Part shown: piece by piece, positions 44,485-54,960 of the stretch
Layout of the letters: each line of letters opens with the position of its first letter
Numbering within the stretch: position 1 is the stretch's first letter
Origin: Takakia lepidozioides
Taxonomy: Eukaryota > Streptophyta > Takakiopsida > Takakiales > Takakiaceae
Length of the DNA: 64,000 bases
Direction: 5' to 3'
NCBI GenBank assembly: GCA_030704615.1
Contig: CM060733.1
Coordinates: 72,852,001 to 72,916,000 of the forward strand
Translations under genes and position numbers: made by a program
Notes under the pieces: generated by a model
Database searches by the model: none
What the model was told of the DNA's origin: nothing
What the model saw: only the letters and a program-made list of their open reading frames with translations

Positions 44485-44499
44485 TGGTATCAGAGCTTA
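44485..44499 (+). other. Primer-binding site (initiator Met tRNA)
   Basis: TGGTATCAGAGCTTA two bases after the LTR; complementary to the 3' end of plant initiator methionine tRNA, the usual primer of Ty3/gypsy chromoviruses. Confidence 0.9.
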
Positions 44500-44537
44500 G
44501 AGTTCAGTACGCGATCGTCCTTGGGATTGGCCTCATC

Positions 44538-45387
44538 ATGGGGTCGGGCAAGCCGAAGCAAAAGCGGAACGGCCCAAAAGATGATGATCCTGGTGAGCCC
44601 GATGGGGGCGACGTGTCACCGAGGCGGCCGTTTGAGGAAGCGATGCATGTTTCCGAAAACGAGGCCGCTCAAGAGCGGGAGGAATCCGAGGAGTCGGAGC
44701 CCGAGGAATCCTTGAGAGCTCCGACAAACCAAGAGATGCCTCCCATGCCGGCAGCCTTTTGGGAGGGTTGTTGGCGCAGTTTGGCGGGACGTTGAAAGAA
44801 GTGTTGAAGGCGGCTAATGCCACTTCCACTAAGGCAAAGTTTAAGGTGAAGCCTAAGGAACCCGGCACCTTCGAGGGCGTCCAAATCGGAAGGCACTCAA
44901 CACCTGGCTCCTGGAGCTAGAGCAGTACTTCCGGGCGGCCAAGTTGAGTGACGAGGATCGGGTGGAAGTGGCTCCCACCTATTTGAGGGGCTATGCTCAA
45001 CAATGGTGGCAGAAACGCCTTCACGACCGAGGTCCAAGCCCGGAAACCTTGAACTGGAGTGGGTTCAAGGAATTGATGAAGAGACAGTTTGTGCCCCTCA
45101 ACGCGTCCTGGCTCGCCCGGGACAAGATGAGGAATTTGAAGCAAACAGATGACATTCGGGGGTATGTCCAGGCTTTCAATGTGCTGTTGCTCGAAGTCGC
45201 GGACATGGCAGAACCAGAAATGGTCTTCAACTTTGTGGCGGGACTGGCCCCATGGGCCAGGCGGAAGTTGGAGGAGAAGCCACCCAAGACTTTGAACGAG
45301 GCAATTGAGAGGGCTGAATGTTTCTCGGATGTCCCTAGGGGTGAAAGACAAGGCCGTACGGAGCTGAACCACAAGAAGATTCGGTGA
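44538..45387 (+). pseudogene. gag: Chromovirus gag (frameshifted)
   Basis: Likely ATG at 44,538 (MGSGKPKQKRNGPKDD) followed by an acidic N-terminal part. A frameshift near 44,755 breaks it, and another lies near 44,885. The capsid-like block (44,944-45,387) has YLRGYAQQWWQKRL, FKELMKRQFVP and AGLAPWARRKLEE, typical of retrotransposon gag. The frame ends at 45,387 and the basic tail continues in another frame toward the zinc knuckle. Confidence 0.8.
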
Positions 45388-45438
45388 CTCCTTCCGACCG
45401 GAAAAGAAGTGGGATAGGCCACGCGGCGAAAATGGCAC

Positions 45439-46974
45439 GTGGAAATCGAAGGGAGGGCCTTCACACGTCAAGGCGGCACCCGGTGCTCCGAAAGGAAAAG
45501 CGGGTGGAGCGACTTATGGCGGACAAAGGCGACCTTTGATGGAGTGTGTTTCAATTGCGGGGAGCCCGGGCACATGGCCAAGAAGTGCACGAAGCCCCGG
45601 CAATTGAACATGACTCGGGCGACCACGGAGCTGTCGGAAGATACCATCAGTCGCTTGGTGGAAGCGGTGGTCGCCAGGACTTGCAAGGTAGGCAAATTTT
45701 CTTGTGAGTTGTATCAGAAAACTGGCGCCTTACGAAAAGGGAGTCAGTTATTGTTCGTGGATGGGATAATATCCGGAACTAATGTGTCGTTGTTGGTGGA
45801 CACAGGAGCGTCGCACTCCTTCATGACACCGGCAACGGCACAAAAGTTGGGACTCCCGACAAGTGACGTGGGGGCCTCTATTGAGGTGCGTTCTGCCAAA
45901 GGAGAACCACAGTTGGCGACAAGGTTGGCGATTGATGTTCCTCTTCAACTGGGGAGTTGGGAGGGACGTGAGAACTTCACCATCTGCGAGATCGATGGAG
46001 TGGATCTCATTTTGGGGATGACCTTTTTGAGCAAATCCGGAGCGGTCATAGATGGCCGCAAGAGAGTAGTCACGCTGCCATGTGGGAATGGTGGCGAGGT
46101 CTTACGAGTGTCGGAAACGCCCAAATCCGTGGGAGGGCGAATAAACCTTCTGTCAGCAAGGGAGTGGGCCGTGGAGGAGGCACACGAACCCCAGTTCTTG
46201 CTTTACATTAGAGAAGTGAAGGGAGAAGGCGATGGGGAGCCGAGCCCAGATTGGATCAAGGGGATTTTGGAGAAATACCAGGATGTGATGCCGGAGGATT
46301 TACCAAGCGGCTTGCCACCGCGAAGAGGAGTTGACCACAAGATTGAGGTGATACCGGGATCGGAACCGCCTGCCAAGGCGCCCTACCGGTTGAGCCACAG
46401 AGAGTTGGTCGAGCTGAAGACTCAGCTCAAGGATCTAATGTCAAAGGGGTACATCCGGCCGAGTAAGTCACCTTACGGAGCCCCGGTGCTATTTGCAGAC
46501 AAGAAGGATGGGACGCTGCGGATGTGTGTCGATTACAGGGCTCTGAATAAGGTGACTATCAAAAACCGGTACCCTTTGCCAAGGATCGACGACCTCTTCG
46601 ATCGGTTGGCAGGAGCGAAGTATTTCAGCCGGATCGACTTGCGCTCCGGCTATCACCAAATTCGGGTGGCGGAAGGAGATGAGGAGAAGACCGCGTGCAG
46701 GACAAGGTATGGTTCATATGAGTTCTTGGTGATGCCTTTTGGGCTCACCAATGCACCAGCGACATTTAGCACGCTGATGAACAGCCTTTTCCAGGAGTGG
46801 TTGGATGACTTTGTGATCGTGTACATCGACGACATCTTGGTGTACTCGAAAACAAAGGGGAGCACCTGGAGCACCTCAAAAGGGTGTTCCAAAAATTGCG
46901 AGAAGGGAAGCTGTATGCCAAAGCTTCAAAGTGCGAATTCGGGGTCACGAAAGTGGAGTTCTTGGGGCATGTGA
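45439..46974 (+). pseudogene. pol: Chromovirus zinc knuckle, protease and reverse transcriptase
   Basis: 511-codon open frame. [14 protein letters not shown] (about 45,549-45,590) is the CCHC knuckle; [12 protein letters not shown] (about 45,793) the aspartic protease site. RT has [31 protein letters not shown] and [10 protein letters not shown] with its catalytic Asp pair (about 46,822-46,850). The frame leaves the homologous path near 46,855 ([10 protein letters not shown]), where a one-base shift moves the true continuation to the frame starting at 46,884. Confidence 0.9.
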
Positions 46975-47804
46975 TTACACAGGATGGGATCAAAATGGAT
47001 GACAGAAAGGTGAGGGCGATCTTGGACTGGGAGCCTCCGACTTCGGTCCCGGGAGTGCGATCCTTCCTAGGACTCGCCTCCTATTACCGGAAGTATGTGA
47101 GAAATTTCGCCAAGATCGCGGGGCCGCTGTCGGACCTTCTGTGTAAATCCAAAGTCTGGGTATGGAACACATTTTGTGGCCAAGCTTTTGCTGAATTGAA
47201 GCAGCGGATGACGGAAGCTCCAGTCTTGAAAATCCCGGAGTTCGATCGTTCGTTTGAGATTCATACAGATGCATCGGACTTCGCGATTGGGGGTGTACTT
47301 ATGCAAGATGGACGTCCAGTGGCTTACGAAAGTAAGAAACTGAATGAAGTGGAGCGACGGTGGCCGACGCACGAAAAAGAGATGAAGGCGGTGGTGCATT
47401 GCCTTGAGCTCTGGCGCCACTATGTTGGTTCCAACCCAGTGAAGGTGTTCACGGACAATGTCACGGTGAAGTATTTTGCCACGCAGCCCAAGTTGTCCCC
47501 AAAACAACTTAGGTGGCAAGATACTTTGGCAGTGTTCGACGTGGATATCCAGTACAAACCGGGACGGGACAATGTGGTGGCCGATGCTTTAAGTAGAAAG
47601 CAGCAGCTCTTGTTGGTGTACAAGGGCGAGACGGCGCTCCAAAGGAAGATCCGGAAGGCTTGCCGGAAGGATGAGCTGGCGAAGTCCGTGATGCAGGACT
47701 TGAGGATGGGGGTTAAATCGCAGTTCCACTTGCAAAATGGACTGCTCCGGTATAAGCAAAAGCGTCTCTACGTGCCGAAGGGAGGGATCAGGATAGTCTC
47801 TTGA
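46884..47804 (+). pseudogene. pol: Chromovirus RT end and RNase H
   Basis: Continues RT with [15 protein letters not shown] and SFLGLASYYRKYVRNF. RNase H follows: FEIHTDASDFAIGGVL, ESKKLNEVERRWPTHEKE, VFTDNVTVKYF and DALSRKQ. It ends at TGA 47,802-47,804; integrase resumes one frame over. Confidence 0.85.
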
Positions 47805-49089
47805 GAGAATGCCATGATAGCCCGCTTGCGGGCCACGGTGGAGCCAAGCGCACTGCGGCACTCTTGAAGAAAGAGTATTTCTGGCCCAAACTGAGGGAGG
47901 AGGCAGAGGAGTATGTCAAGACATGCACCACATGCCAACAAAACCGGAGCGAGTACAAAAAGCAAGCGGGGCTGTTACAACCCTTGCCGATTCCAGAGGG
48001 GACTTGGGAAAGCGTCTCGATGGATTTCATGACTGCTATGCCGCTGTCAAAAGGATTCGATGCAATCATGGTGGTGGTAGATAGGTTCAGTAAAATGGGC
48101 CATTTCATCCCCACCAAGGAGACGGCAACGGCGCAGGAGACAGGGCGACTTTACTTCGCCCACGTCTTAAAGCATCATGGAGTCCCGAAGGATATTGTCT
48201 CGGACCGCGATCCAAAGTTTACGAGTAAATTCTGGAGAGCACTTTGGAAGAAGATGGGGACGAGGCTGAAGATGAGCACCGCCTTCCGACCTACGACGGA
48301 CGGCCAAACGGAAAGAGTGAATTTCCGTAGTGAAGCAATTCTTGCGGAATTACGTGTCGGCAGACCAATCAGACTGGATGGAACACTTAGACGCGGCAGA
48401 GTTCTGTTATAATAACACAGAACACTCCGCAACAGGAGTTTCCCATTTCGTGTTGGTCTATGGAAAAGCACCTCTGGTGCCGACAAGTTGGGCCGCCCAG
48501 GACGTTGAGGAATCCGGCAGTAGCGGCGGTACTGGAAGAACGCGAGCGTTTGTTGAAGCTCGCAAAGTACAATATTGCCAAAGCTAGGAAACGGTATGAA
48601 AGGCAGGCGAATCGGAAGCGGAGGGAAGTGAAGTTTGAGGCAGGCACAGAGGTCTGGTTGAACATCAAGAATTTTCGACTACCTCCGGAAGTGAGTCCGA
48701 AGTTCGTGCCTCCGTATGCGGGACCCTTTCACATTCGGAAGGTTATGAATGAGGATGTGTATGAATTGGAGCTGCCGGCAAACAGCAAGGTGCACCCAGT
48801 ATTCCATGTCTCCTTTTTGAAGCCTTACTTCAAAGATGAAGCGTGTCCGAATCGGCATCAAGTGTTGCGTCCGCCACCTATGCTGTTGGATCATGAAAAT
48901 GAACCTGAGTACGAGGTGGAGGCAATACTTAAGTCGAGGAGGTTCAGGAACCGAAAAACGGAGTATCTCGTCAAATGGAAGGGCTATCATCATGTGGAGG
49001 CATCTTGGGTGCGTGCCTCAGAAATGGGAAACGCATCCGAGGCGGTTGCAGCTTTCGAAGGGCGACCTCAAAAGCGGAAGAAGCGTTGA
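47801..49089 (+). pseudogene. int: Chromovirus integrase with C-terminal chromodomain (frameshifted)
   Basis: HHCC finger: HDSPLAGHGG and CTTCQQNRSEY. DDE core: DFMTAMP (Asp), SDRDPKF (Asp) and PTTDGQTERVN (Glu). Frameshifts near 48,320 and 48,470 split the core end (DQSDWMEHLDAAEFCYN) from the last frame (48,460-49,089). That frame ends with HPVFHVSFLKPY and a chromodomain: EYEVEAILKSRR, TEYLVKWKGYHHVEASW (about 48,907-49,040). Chromodomains of this class direct insertion to particular chromatin. Confidence 0.88.
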
Positions 49090-49994
49090 TGGGGACATCA
49101 ACCTTGGAGCGTGGGGGAGGAAATGCATGCTTAGCCCGGTTTAGCTAGCTCAGGAATCCGATTGCAAAAACTTGTATTGTACAAAAATTTGTTATAAAGG
49201 AAATGGGTTCCAAATATTGTGCGTCCTATTGTGTTTGGAATGGTGATGCATGGTGTGGTTGGCTAGTGTGTAGAATGCATGCTAGCTTACAAAAGTGGGA
49301 GAGGTAAATTGGGTAATCGTGTGTTTGCGCAGTGCCGAAATCGGGTGACTCCCATCCAAGGGGCAAGGAAACTTGCGCCTTCTTTGGGAGTTCACGTGCT
49401 AGTGCGCACCTAGCGCGTGCGCGTACTATAACTGCGCTACCGAGGGGGTTGCCTTGTAGTGCGGGCTAATGCAGAAGCTACGTGCTTCTGTTCACGTACT
49501 ATAATCGTGTAGCCTCGAGACGAAGTCGTAGTGCGGCTTCGGCGTGTTCCCGTACCTCAGGCCAGCATTCCAAGGCGGACCCATTTGTAGTGATTGGGGC
49601 GCACGGTTGGTTCAAGGTTATCTTCCTAGTCAAAGAGGGTTCCAGGTGAACCCTTGCTCAAGGTGATGCCAAAAGCGGCATCATGAGCGATCGCAAGCAA
49701 TGTTGTTGCAGTAAGGCGATTTGATCCTCGGGGAGGATCGTTCCTTGGCCTTGAAGTAGGCCAAGAAGAGTGCACTGGGAGGAGCTGGAGAGGCTCCACC
49801 CTTGGCCGGGACTTGGAGGAAGTCGGCCGAACTAGCTAGTGGAGAGTAGAGTCAAGTGTGGGGTTTGGTTCCTTACCATGGGACGCCATGGTACAGAAAC
49901 AAACTCCTTGATGTGGGACGCCACAACTTGGATGTTCGTTTCTACAAAATGGACAAGTCGATGAGGACATCGACTCCCTGTTGGTAGGGGTGTG
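49090..49994 (+). other. Chromovirus 3' non-coding region
   Basis: About 900 bp between the chromodomain stop and the 3' LTR; no coding motif. It holds an imperfect internal repeat (GCGCGTACTATAACTGCGC near 49,418 and CACGTACTATAATCGTG near 49,492). A purine-rich GGTAGGGGTG just before the LTR may be the polypurine tract. Confidence 0.6.
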
Positions 49995-50721
49995 TGTCGC
50001 GGCCCTTTGCCTTGAGGGCAGGGGGTCGGGACACATGAGGGGCTGCCCCTGTGGTGGGGGCAGCGGCAGCGATAGGTATGGGGGGCTGAGGCACCCTTGA
50101 GTGCCCAAGGCACTCAGGGAAGCGGAGGCGCTCACTAGGTGGAGCCCCGCACACCGGGTTGCGCTGGGGGTGGCTCCACAAGGGGTGGTGGTAGCTTAGT
50201 GGGACTTAGTGGGGGTGGCATAGGACTCACCATGGGGGCGGAGACCTCGTGGTGGGAGTCGTGGGGAGTCTTGGGACTCATCACGGTCCATAGGGGCCGT
50301 GGTGAGCGGGCCAAGACTCACCGCGACTCACCACCGGGAATCGAGGGTCTTCGTGGTGGTTTGCCATAAAATGGCATGGCTGGTTGTGAAACCCCCGCGG
50401 ACAGCTACAGAAGTATATATAGGGAGTAGTAACCCCGAGAACGGTGCAAGCCCGTTGGTGACCAAAAACTAGTGAGTAAGCGAGCGAGCCGGAAAGCGAC
50501 CAAAGAGTGGGGAGCTGTTCCGGACTGCCATCTACCAAAGGGAATTCTCCTAGTCCCAATTAGGTGGAGGGTTTTAGAGGGAAGCGAAGGGGGGACCGTT
50601 ATGTCCCGGTGAGCAGCCGAAGCTCCAAGTTGGCCCGGCGGCCAGGTTGGGAGTCAGGCGCGCGCATCAAAGCGAGTAACTATGACTTGAAGGGGAGTTT
50701 ACCGAAGTGAGGTGCGCGACA
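49995..50721 (+). repeat. Chromovirus 3' LTR
   Basis: 727 bp; differs from the 5' LTR by GCG(C/G)TGGGGG near 50,163, GGTT(T/C)GCC near 50,361 and one extra G near 50,594. Confidence 0.95.
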
Positions 50722-51102
50722 ATGCGTGTGCAAGCCTGGGAGCTCTGGAAAAGGGGAAAGAGGTCCATGGTGACATCGTCAAAGCTGGAATTGTACCAGA
50801 TGTCATCTTGAACACTGCCCTGGTGGACATGTATGCCAAATGTGGGTGCATTAAGGATGCGAAGGGAGTTATTTCAACACTATGGAAGCCCAACCACATC
50901 ACGTTTGTGTGTGTTTGCAGTGCGTGTACAAGCCTGACAGCCCTGGAAAATGGCAAAGAGGTGCATGGTTGCATCGCCAAAGCTGGAATTGTACCAGATG
51001 TGATTCTGAACAATACACTCATGAACATGTATGCCAAATGTGGGAGCATTGAGGATGAGGAAGGAGTGGTCAACAGTATGGCTGAACGAGATTTGGTGTC
51101 AT
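50722..51102 (+). pseudogene. PPR-DYW pseudogene, second part
   Basis: Continues from 43,756: ACASLGALEKGKEVHGDIV, ILNTALVDMYAKCGCIKDA, then a shortened unit (a deletion joins STLW to KPNHITF) and NNTLMNMYAKCGSIEDEEG, MAERDLVSW. Open until the TIR element begins at 51,103. The open frame runs a little into the insert (to 51,164). Confidence 0.8.
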
Positions 51103-51777
51103 GGGTGATTGCAGCCTACAATGTCCATTTTTTGCTGTCACAGCACTCTCCAGACATAGAATAGTAATAAATTATCATACTCCTACATGACAATGTCATC
51201 AATAAAAAATATATAGAGGCTCATCTACATTTACTTTCACACTTTTAAACTCATTATCAAAAACCAGAATCTCTAGATGCTATGGACTTTTAAAAAGTCC
51301 ATAAGGAATTGTCACAGTCCATAAAAAAAGATATTATAGACTTTTTTAATATAGGAGTTAGAACAAAGTCAAGAAAAGGGACTCTCTCAACCTTGCTTTG
51401 GAGAATGAGGAATCTGGAATGAAAACTATCATTCAAAAATATGAAGTTAAAAAAAAATTATGTACTATATTGAGCCTCAAAAATAGCTATTTTCATAAGT
51501 CCTTTATGACTAAATTCTTTTGAAATAACAAAACTTTTTTCATTAGACGCATTCATTCACCATAAATGCAGAGTTGATTATGATCAAATTTCAAAAAAAC
51601 ATTTGTGAATTGATATTATTGCAATTTAAAAATCTTGGTTTTAACAGTCAATAATAGACGGTCAAGATTGTCAGTTGAAGCAAATCTGATGGTTGAGGAT
51701 TTGCCACATCCTCCTTTATGTACTCTTTATGTACTCATGATTTGCCGTTTTTGGTCCACTCTAGTTTGCAATCACCC
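51103..51777. mobile_element. 675-bp TIR element (MITE-like), family unassigned
   Basis: Perfect 11-bp ends GGGTGATTGCA / TGCAATCACCC and a 4-bp duplicate TCAT (51,099-51,102; 51,778-51,781). Excision would restore VSWNAML in the PPR. The interior is A/T-rich and non-coding. A 4-bp duplication is known for Sola, Ginger and some Academ elements, but no transposase is present to decide. Confidence 0.8.
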
Positions 51778-51781
51778 TCAT

Positions 51782-52617
51782 GGAACGCCATGCTTGTAGG
51801 ATATGCACAGCAGGGGCGCGAAATGGAGGCCTTGGAGACCTATGAGCATATGATGGGGGAAGGGGTGAAGTGCAACCACATCAGTATCACATTCTCTCTG
51901 CATGCAGCCACACTGACCTACTGAATGAAGGAAGACGCTACTTCGATTCCCTGAGTCAAGATCATGGTGTCAGTGCCCTGCCAGTAAAGCACTTTGGCTT
52001 CATGGTGGACCTTCTGGACGCGCGGGCCAACTACATGAGGCAGTGGACCTGATTAATAAAATGCCAATCAATCCAGATGTTGTGGTGTGGAAGGCCTTGC
52101 TTGGTGCCTGCAGAATCCATGGCAATGTGGAGATGGCTGTGGCAACATCTATCCTCAAGTGGGATGAAAAGGATGTCGCGACTTATGCGTTGCTATATCA
52201 AACATCTATGCTGCAACTGGTAGGTGGGATAATACTGCAAAGGTGAGAAGAATGATGAAGGTCAGAGGGGTTAAAAAGGAGCTAGATGACAAGTTGCATC
52301 CCAGAATTAAGGAAATCCATGCTGAGCTGAGAAGATTGTCTGGGCAGATGAAGGAGGCGGGGTATGTGCCTGACACACGCTCTTTATTGCATGATATGGA
52401 GGAAGGAATTTTCTCTTTGCCACCACAGTGAGAAGCTGGCCATTCGTTTGGGCTGATCAGCAGGACTCATCAAGAATCTTCGAGGGTGTAGAGACTGCCA
52501 CACCTCCACCAAATTCATCTCAAAGATTGTTGGCCGAGCAATTGTTGTATGGGACGCTAACTACTTTCCATCACTTTGAAGATGAGATTTGTTCTTGTGG
52601 TGATTACTAGTGAAAGG
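51782..52617 (+). pseudogene. PPR-DYW pseudogene, C-terminal E and DYW region
   Basis: NAMLVGYAQQGREMEALETY starts the last PPR unit. E-type motifs follow in shifted frames: ACSHTDLLNEGRRYFDSLSQ, MVDLLDARANY, KMPINPDVVVWKALLGACRI, LHPRIKEIHAELRRLSGQMK, YVPDTRSLLHDMEE. The DYW deaminase-like domain is traceable: HHSEKLAI (HxE), CRDCHTSTKFISKIVG (CxxCH) and CSCGDY followed by TAG where TGG (Trp) ends the sister copy. The usual PGxSWIE segment between KKE and LHPR is missing. DYW proteins carry out C-to-U RNA editing in plant organelles; this copy is not functional as read. Confidence 0.8.
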
Positions 52618-53540
52618 ATGTTTTCTTGGAAAGAATTTGCTAGTGTTTTGCTTCATTCATTGATCTGTGTAGCTACTCAGATCATCCACCATTTCCTGAG
52701 AGTACTGACCATCATGTACTGTTGAGTGTGCAAGATGCAAGTGTCTTGCTTCATTCATTGATCTGTGTAGCTACTCAGACCATCCACCATTTCTTGATAG
52801 TGGGGTCTACCCGGTATAGGTGGGAAGTCAGCCCACAATTGCACTTGACTGAAGGGGTGATTTTTGACTGATTCTGGTGATAGTGGATGGAAATCAGAGT
52901 GCTGGTCAGACGGGTTAGAAAGGAGCCACATGACAAGTTGCATCCCAGAATTAAGGAAATCCATGCTGAGCTGAGAAGATTGTCTGGGGAGATGAAGGAG
53001 GCGGGGTATATGCCTGACACACGCTCTTTATTGCATGATATGGAGGAGAGGAATTTTCTCTTTGCCACCACAGTGAGAAGCTGGCCATTGGTTTTGGGCT
53101 GATCAGCACGACTCATCAAGAATCTTCGAGTGCGTGGAGACTGCCACACCTCCACCAAATCCATCTCAAAGATTGTTGGCCGAGCAATTGTTGTATGGGA
53201 CGCTAACTACTTTCCACTACTTTGAAGATGGGATTTGTTCTTGTGGTGATTACTGGTGAAAGGATGTTTTCTTGGAAAGAATCTACTAGTGTCTTGCTTC
53301 ATTCATTGATCTGTGTAGCTACTCATATCATCCACCATTTCCCGAGAGTACTGACCATCATGTACTGTTGAGTGTGCAAGATACAAGTGTCTTGCTTCAT
53401 TCATTGATCTGTGTAGCTACTCAGACCATCCACCATTTCCTGATAGTGGGGTCTACCCGGCATAGGTGGGAAGTCAGCACACAAGTGCACTTGACTGAAG
53501 GGTGATTTTTGACTGATTATGGTGACAGTGGATGGAAATC
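52274..53540 (+). repeat. Tandem duplication of the DYW end (period 644 bp)
   Basis: GACAAGTTGCATCCCAG occurs at 52,288 and again 644 bp later at 52,932, and the flanking sequence (TCATTCATTGATCTGTGTAG and GTACTGACCATCATGTACTG words) repeats in step. The second unit includes a DYW end at about 53,190-53,252 that keeps the final Trp (CSCGDYW then TGA). Confidence 0.85.
52887..53252 (+). pseudogene. Second DYW C-terminus (tandem duplicate)
   Basis: LHPRIKEIHAELRRLSGEMK, AGYMPDTRSLLHDMEERNF, then TVRSWPLVLG, where the DYW domain loses frame; the end CSCGDYW is intact at 53,232-53,252. No PPR repeats precede it, so it is an orphan C-terminus. Confidence 0.7.
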
Positions 53541-54312
53541 AGAGTATTGTCCTAATTCTGGTGGTGGAGCTTGTCCAAAGCTTGAAGATGGAAGTGAATA
53601 CGAATTTTAACGAGCTTGATGAGAGGGGCAGCCCTGTGCACAAGTTTGTTCAACATCTTAAATTTGGACATATTTGTTTGTTTCTCGAGGTGTGGCTTTG
53701 GATGGAGCCTTTGACGAACTTGCATGAATATTGTCAAAAGCTAGCGTTAACCCACCAAGATCCAATCCCATGGTGGATGCTTGAAAGTTCATATAGTGAA
53801 TGTAAGGGTATTTGGGTATGTTGATATTGATTGATGCGGCTTGTGAAAATTGAACATTGAAATGCAGATCCGCCATTTTTCTTCCAGAAAAAAACAAAAC
53901 ACGAGATCTCTGCATGTAACACCGTGGGGATGACCCACCCTTTTTTTGTGAAAAATTGAACGTAGTTCTCAGAATTTGTCGCTAGTAGTGCGGACCAACG
54001 CGAAGCCCTAGTTCTAGCGACGACCGAATGCCGGAAGCTAGTTTAGCGTAGAGCAGGAATAGGGTGCCTTAGTGCCACATCATCGTAGACATGTCATCGT
54101 CGCCACGTTTCGTAGACACGTCATCGTAGCCATGTCATCGTCGTCGTCAAATTTCTTATATCTGCCCGGACTGCCCGCCCAAAAAACCCCAAAGCGCCAT
54201 GTTTTTTTGGAGCGTTCACGGACTGCCCGGTTCTTGAACTGCAGGAGCTCTGCGTTTTCCGCCATCGTTTACCTTGCAAGCTGCAAGCTCTCAACACTCT
54301 CGCTGCTCAATG
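53519..54312. other. Unassigned region with a small ORF and short repeats
   Basis: A 101-codon frame (53,519-53,824) has no recognisable domain. At 54,085-54,150 there are short repeats of CGTAGACATGTCATCGTCGCC type. No other gene seen. Confidence 0.4.
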
Positions 54313-54502
54313 CAAACCGTGGCTTTTCCCTCAACGATCTTTGATCACGTGGAATATAATGTTGGCAGGATTTACCGAGCATGGGATGCTTTGGAGACCT
54401 ATGAGCAAATGATGCGCGAAGGGGTGAAGCCCAACCACATCATGTTTGTTTGTGTTTGCAATGCGTGTGCAAGCCTAGGAGCCCTGGAAAAGGGGAAATA
54501 GG
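54313..54502 (+). pseudogene. PPR fragment
   Basis: The DNA from CCTCAACGATCTTTGATCACG matches 13,065-13,120, then ALETYEQMMREGVKPNHIMF and FVCVCNACASLGALEKGK, stopping at TAG 54,500. It is a short duplicate of the PPR family seen throughout the window. Confidence 0.75.
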
Positions 54503-54960
54503 TCGGATTTTTGAGCACAAACGTCTACCTTGGAGTATGGAGCAGAGCTGGCATGAGTTTTTTAAATATCCTTCACGATGGTGGGACAACCGCAATCGCA
54601 AGGTGTGATTTTTTCTTAATGTACCATGTGAAGAAGTTTTTCCATCGTGCAAATGTGGGCTCTTGGCTCTTCATGTTATACCATGATTTTGTATAATTCC
54701 TGATGTTTACAAGGTTCTTGGGAGAGTCAGCTTGGTCTTAGCAGGCCGTGTTTCAATCTATGCCTGCTCAGCTGCACCGTGGTGGTTCTCACAGACCAAT
54801 CTGACATTACCTGACTACAGACACAAGCAGCACACACAAGAGGTCCTTTTGGGTTGATGGTCGGTCAAATCCTCCATGGATCATGACACAAGGTCAAGGA
54901 CAATGTGGTGAGGGCACCTTCTTCTTCGACCTATTTCGACCTGTTCCATTCAGATCCAGG
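54503..54960. repeat. Inverted copy of the 28.4-29.2 kb repeat
   Basis: Reverse complement matches 28,370-28,990 (CACGGCCTGCTAAGACCAAG, AGGTCGAAGAAGAAGGTGCC). It also adjoins PPR sequence here, so it probably belonged to the duplicated PPR locus. Confidence 0.65.

Larger units (their letters stand above)
43757..50721 (+). mobile_element. Ty3/gypsy chromovirus, full-length, inserted in PPR
   Basis: 6,965 bp, with LTRs 43,757-44,482 and 49,995-50,721 (TGTCGCGG...GCGCGACA). The 5-bp target duplication ATGCG lies at 43,752-43,756 and 50,722-50,726; removing it restores the PPR frame. The LTRs differ at three places in about 726 bp (two substitutions and a one-base G-run difference), so the insertion is recent. 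Gag, zinc knuckle, protease, RT, RNase H, integrase and a chromodomain follow in order. The internal frames contain several single-base shifts. Confidence 0.95.
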
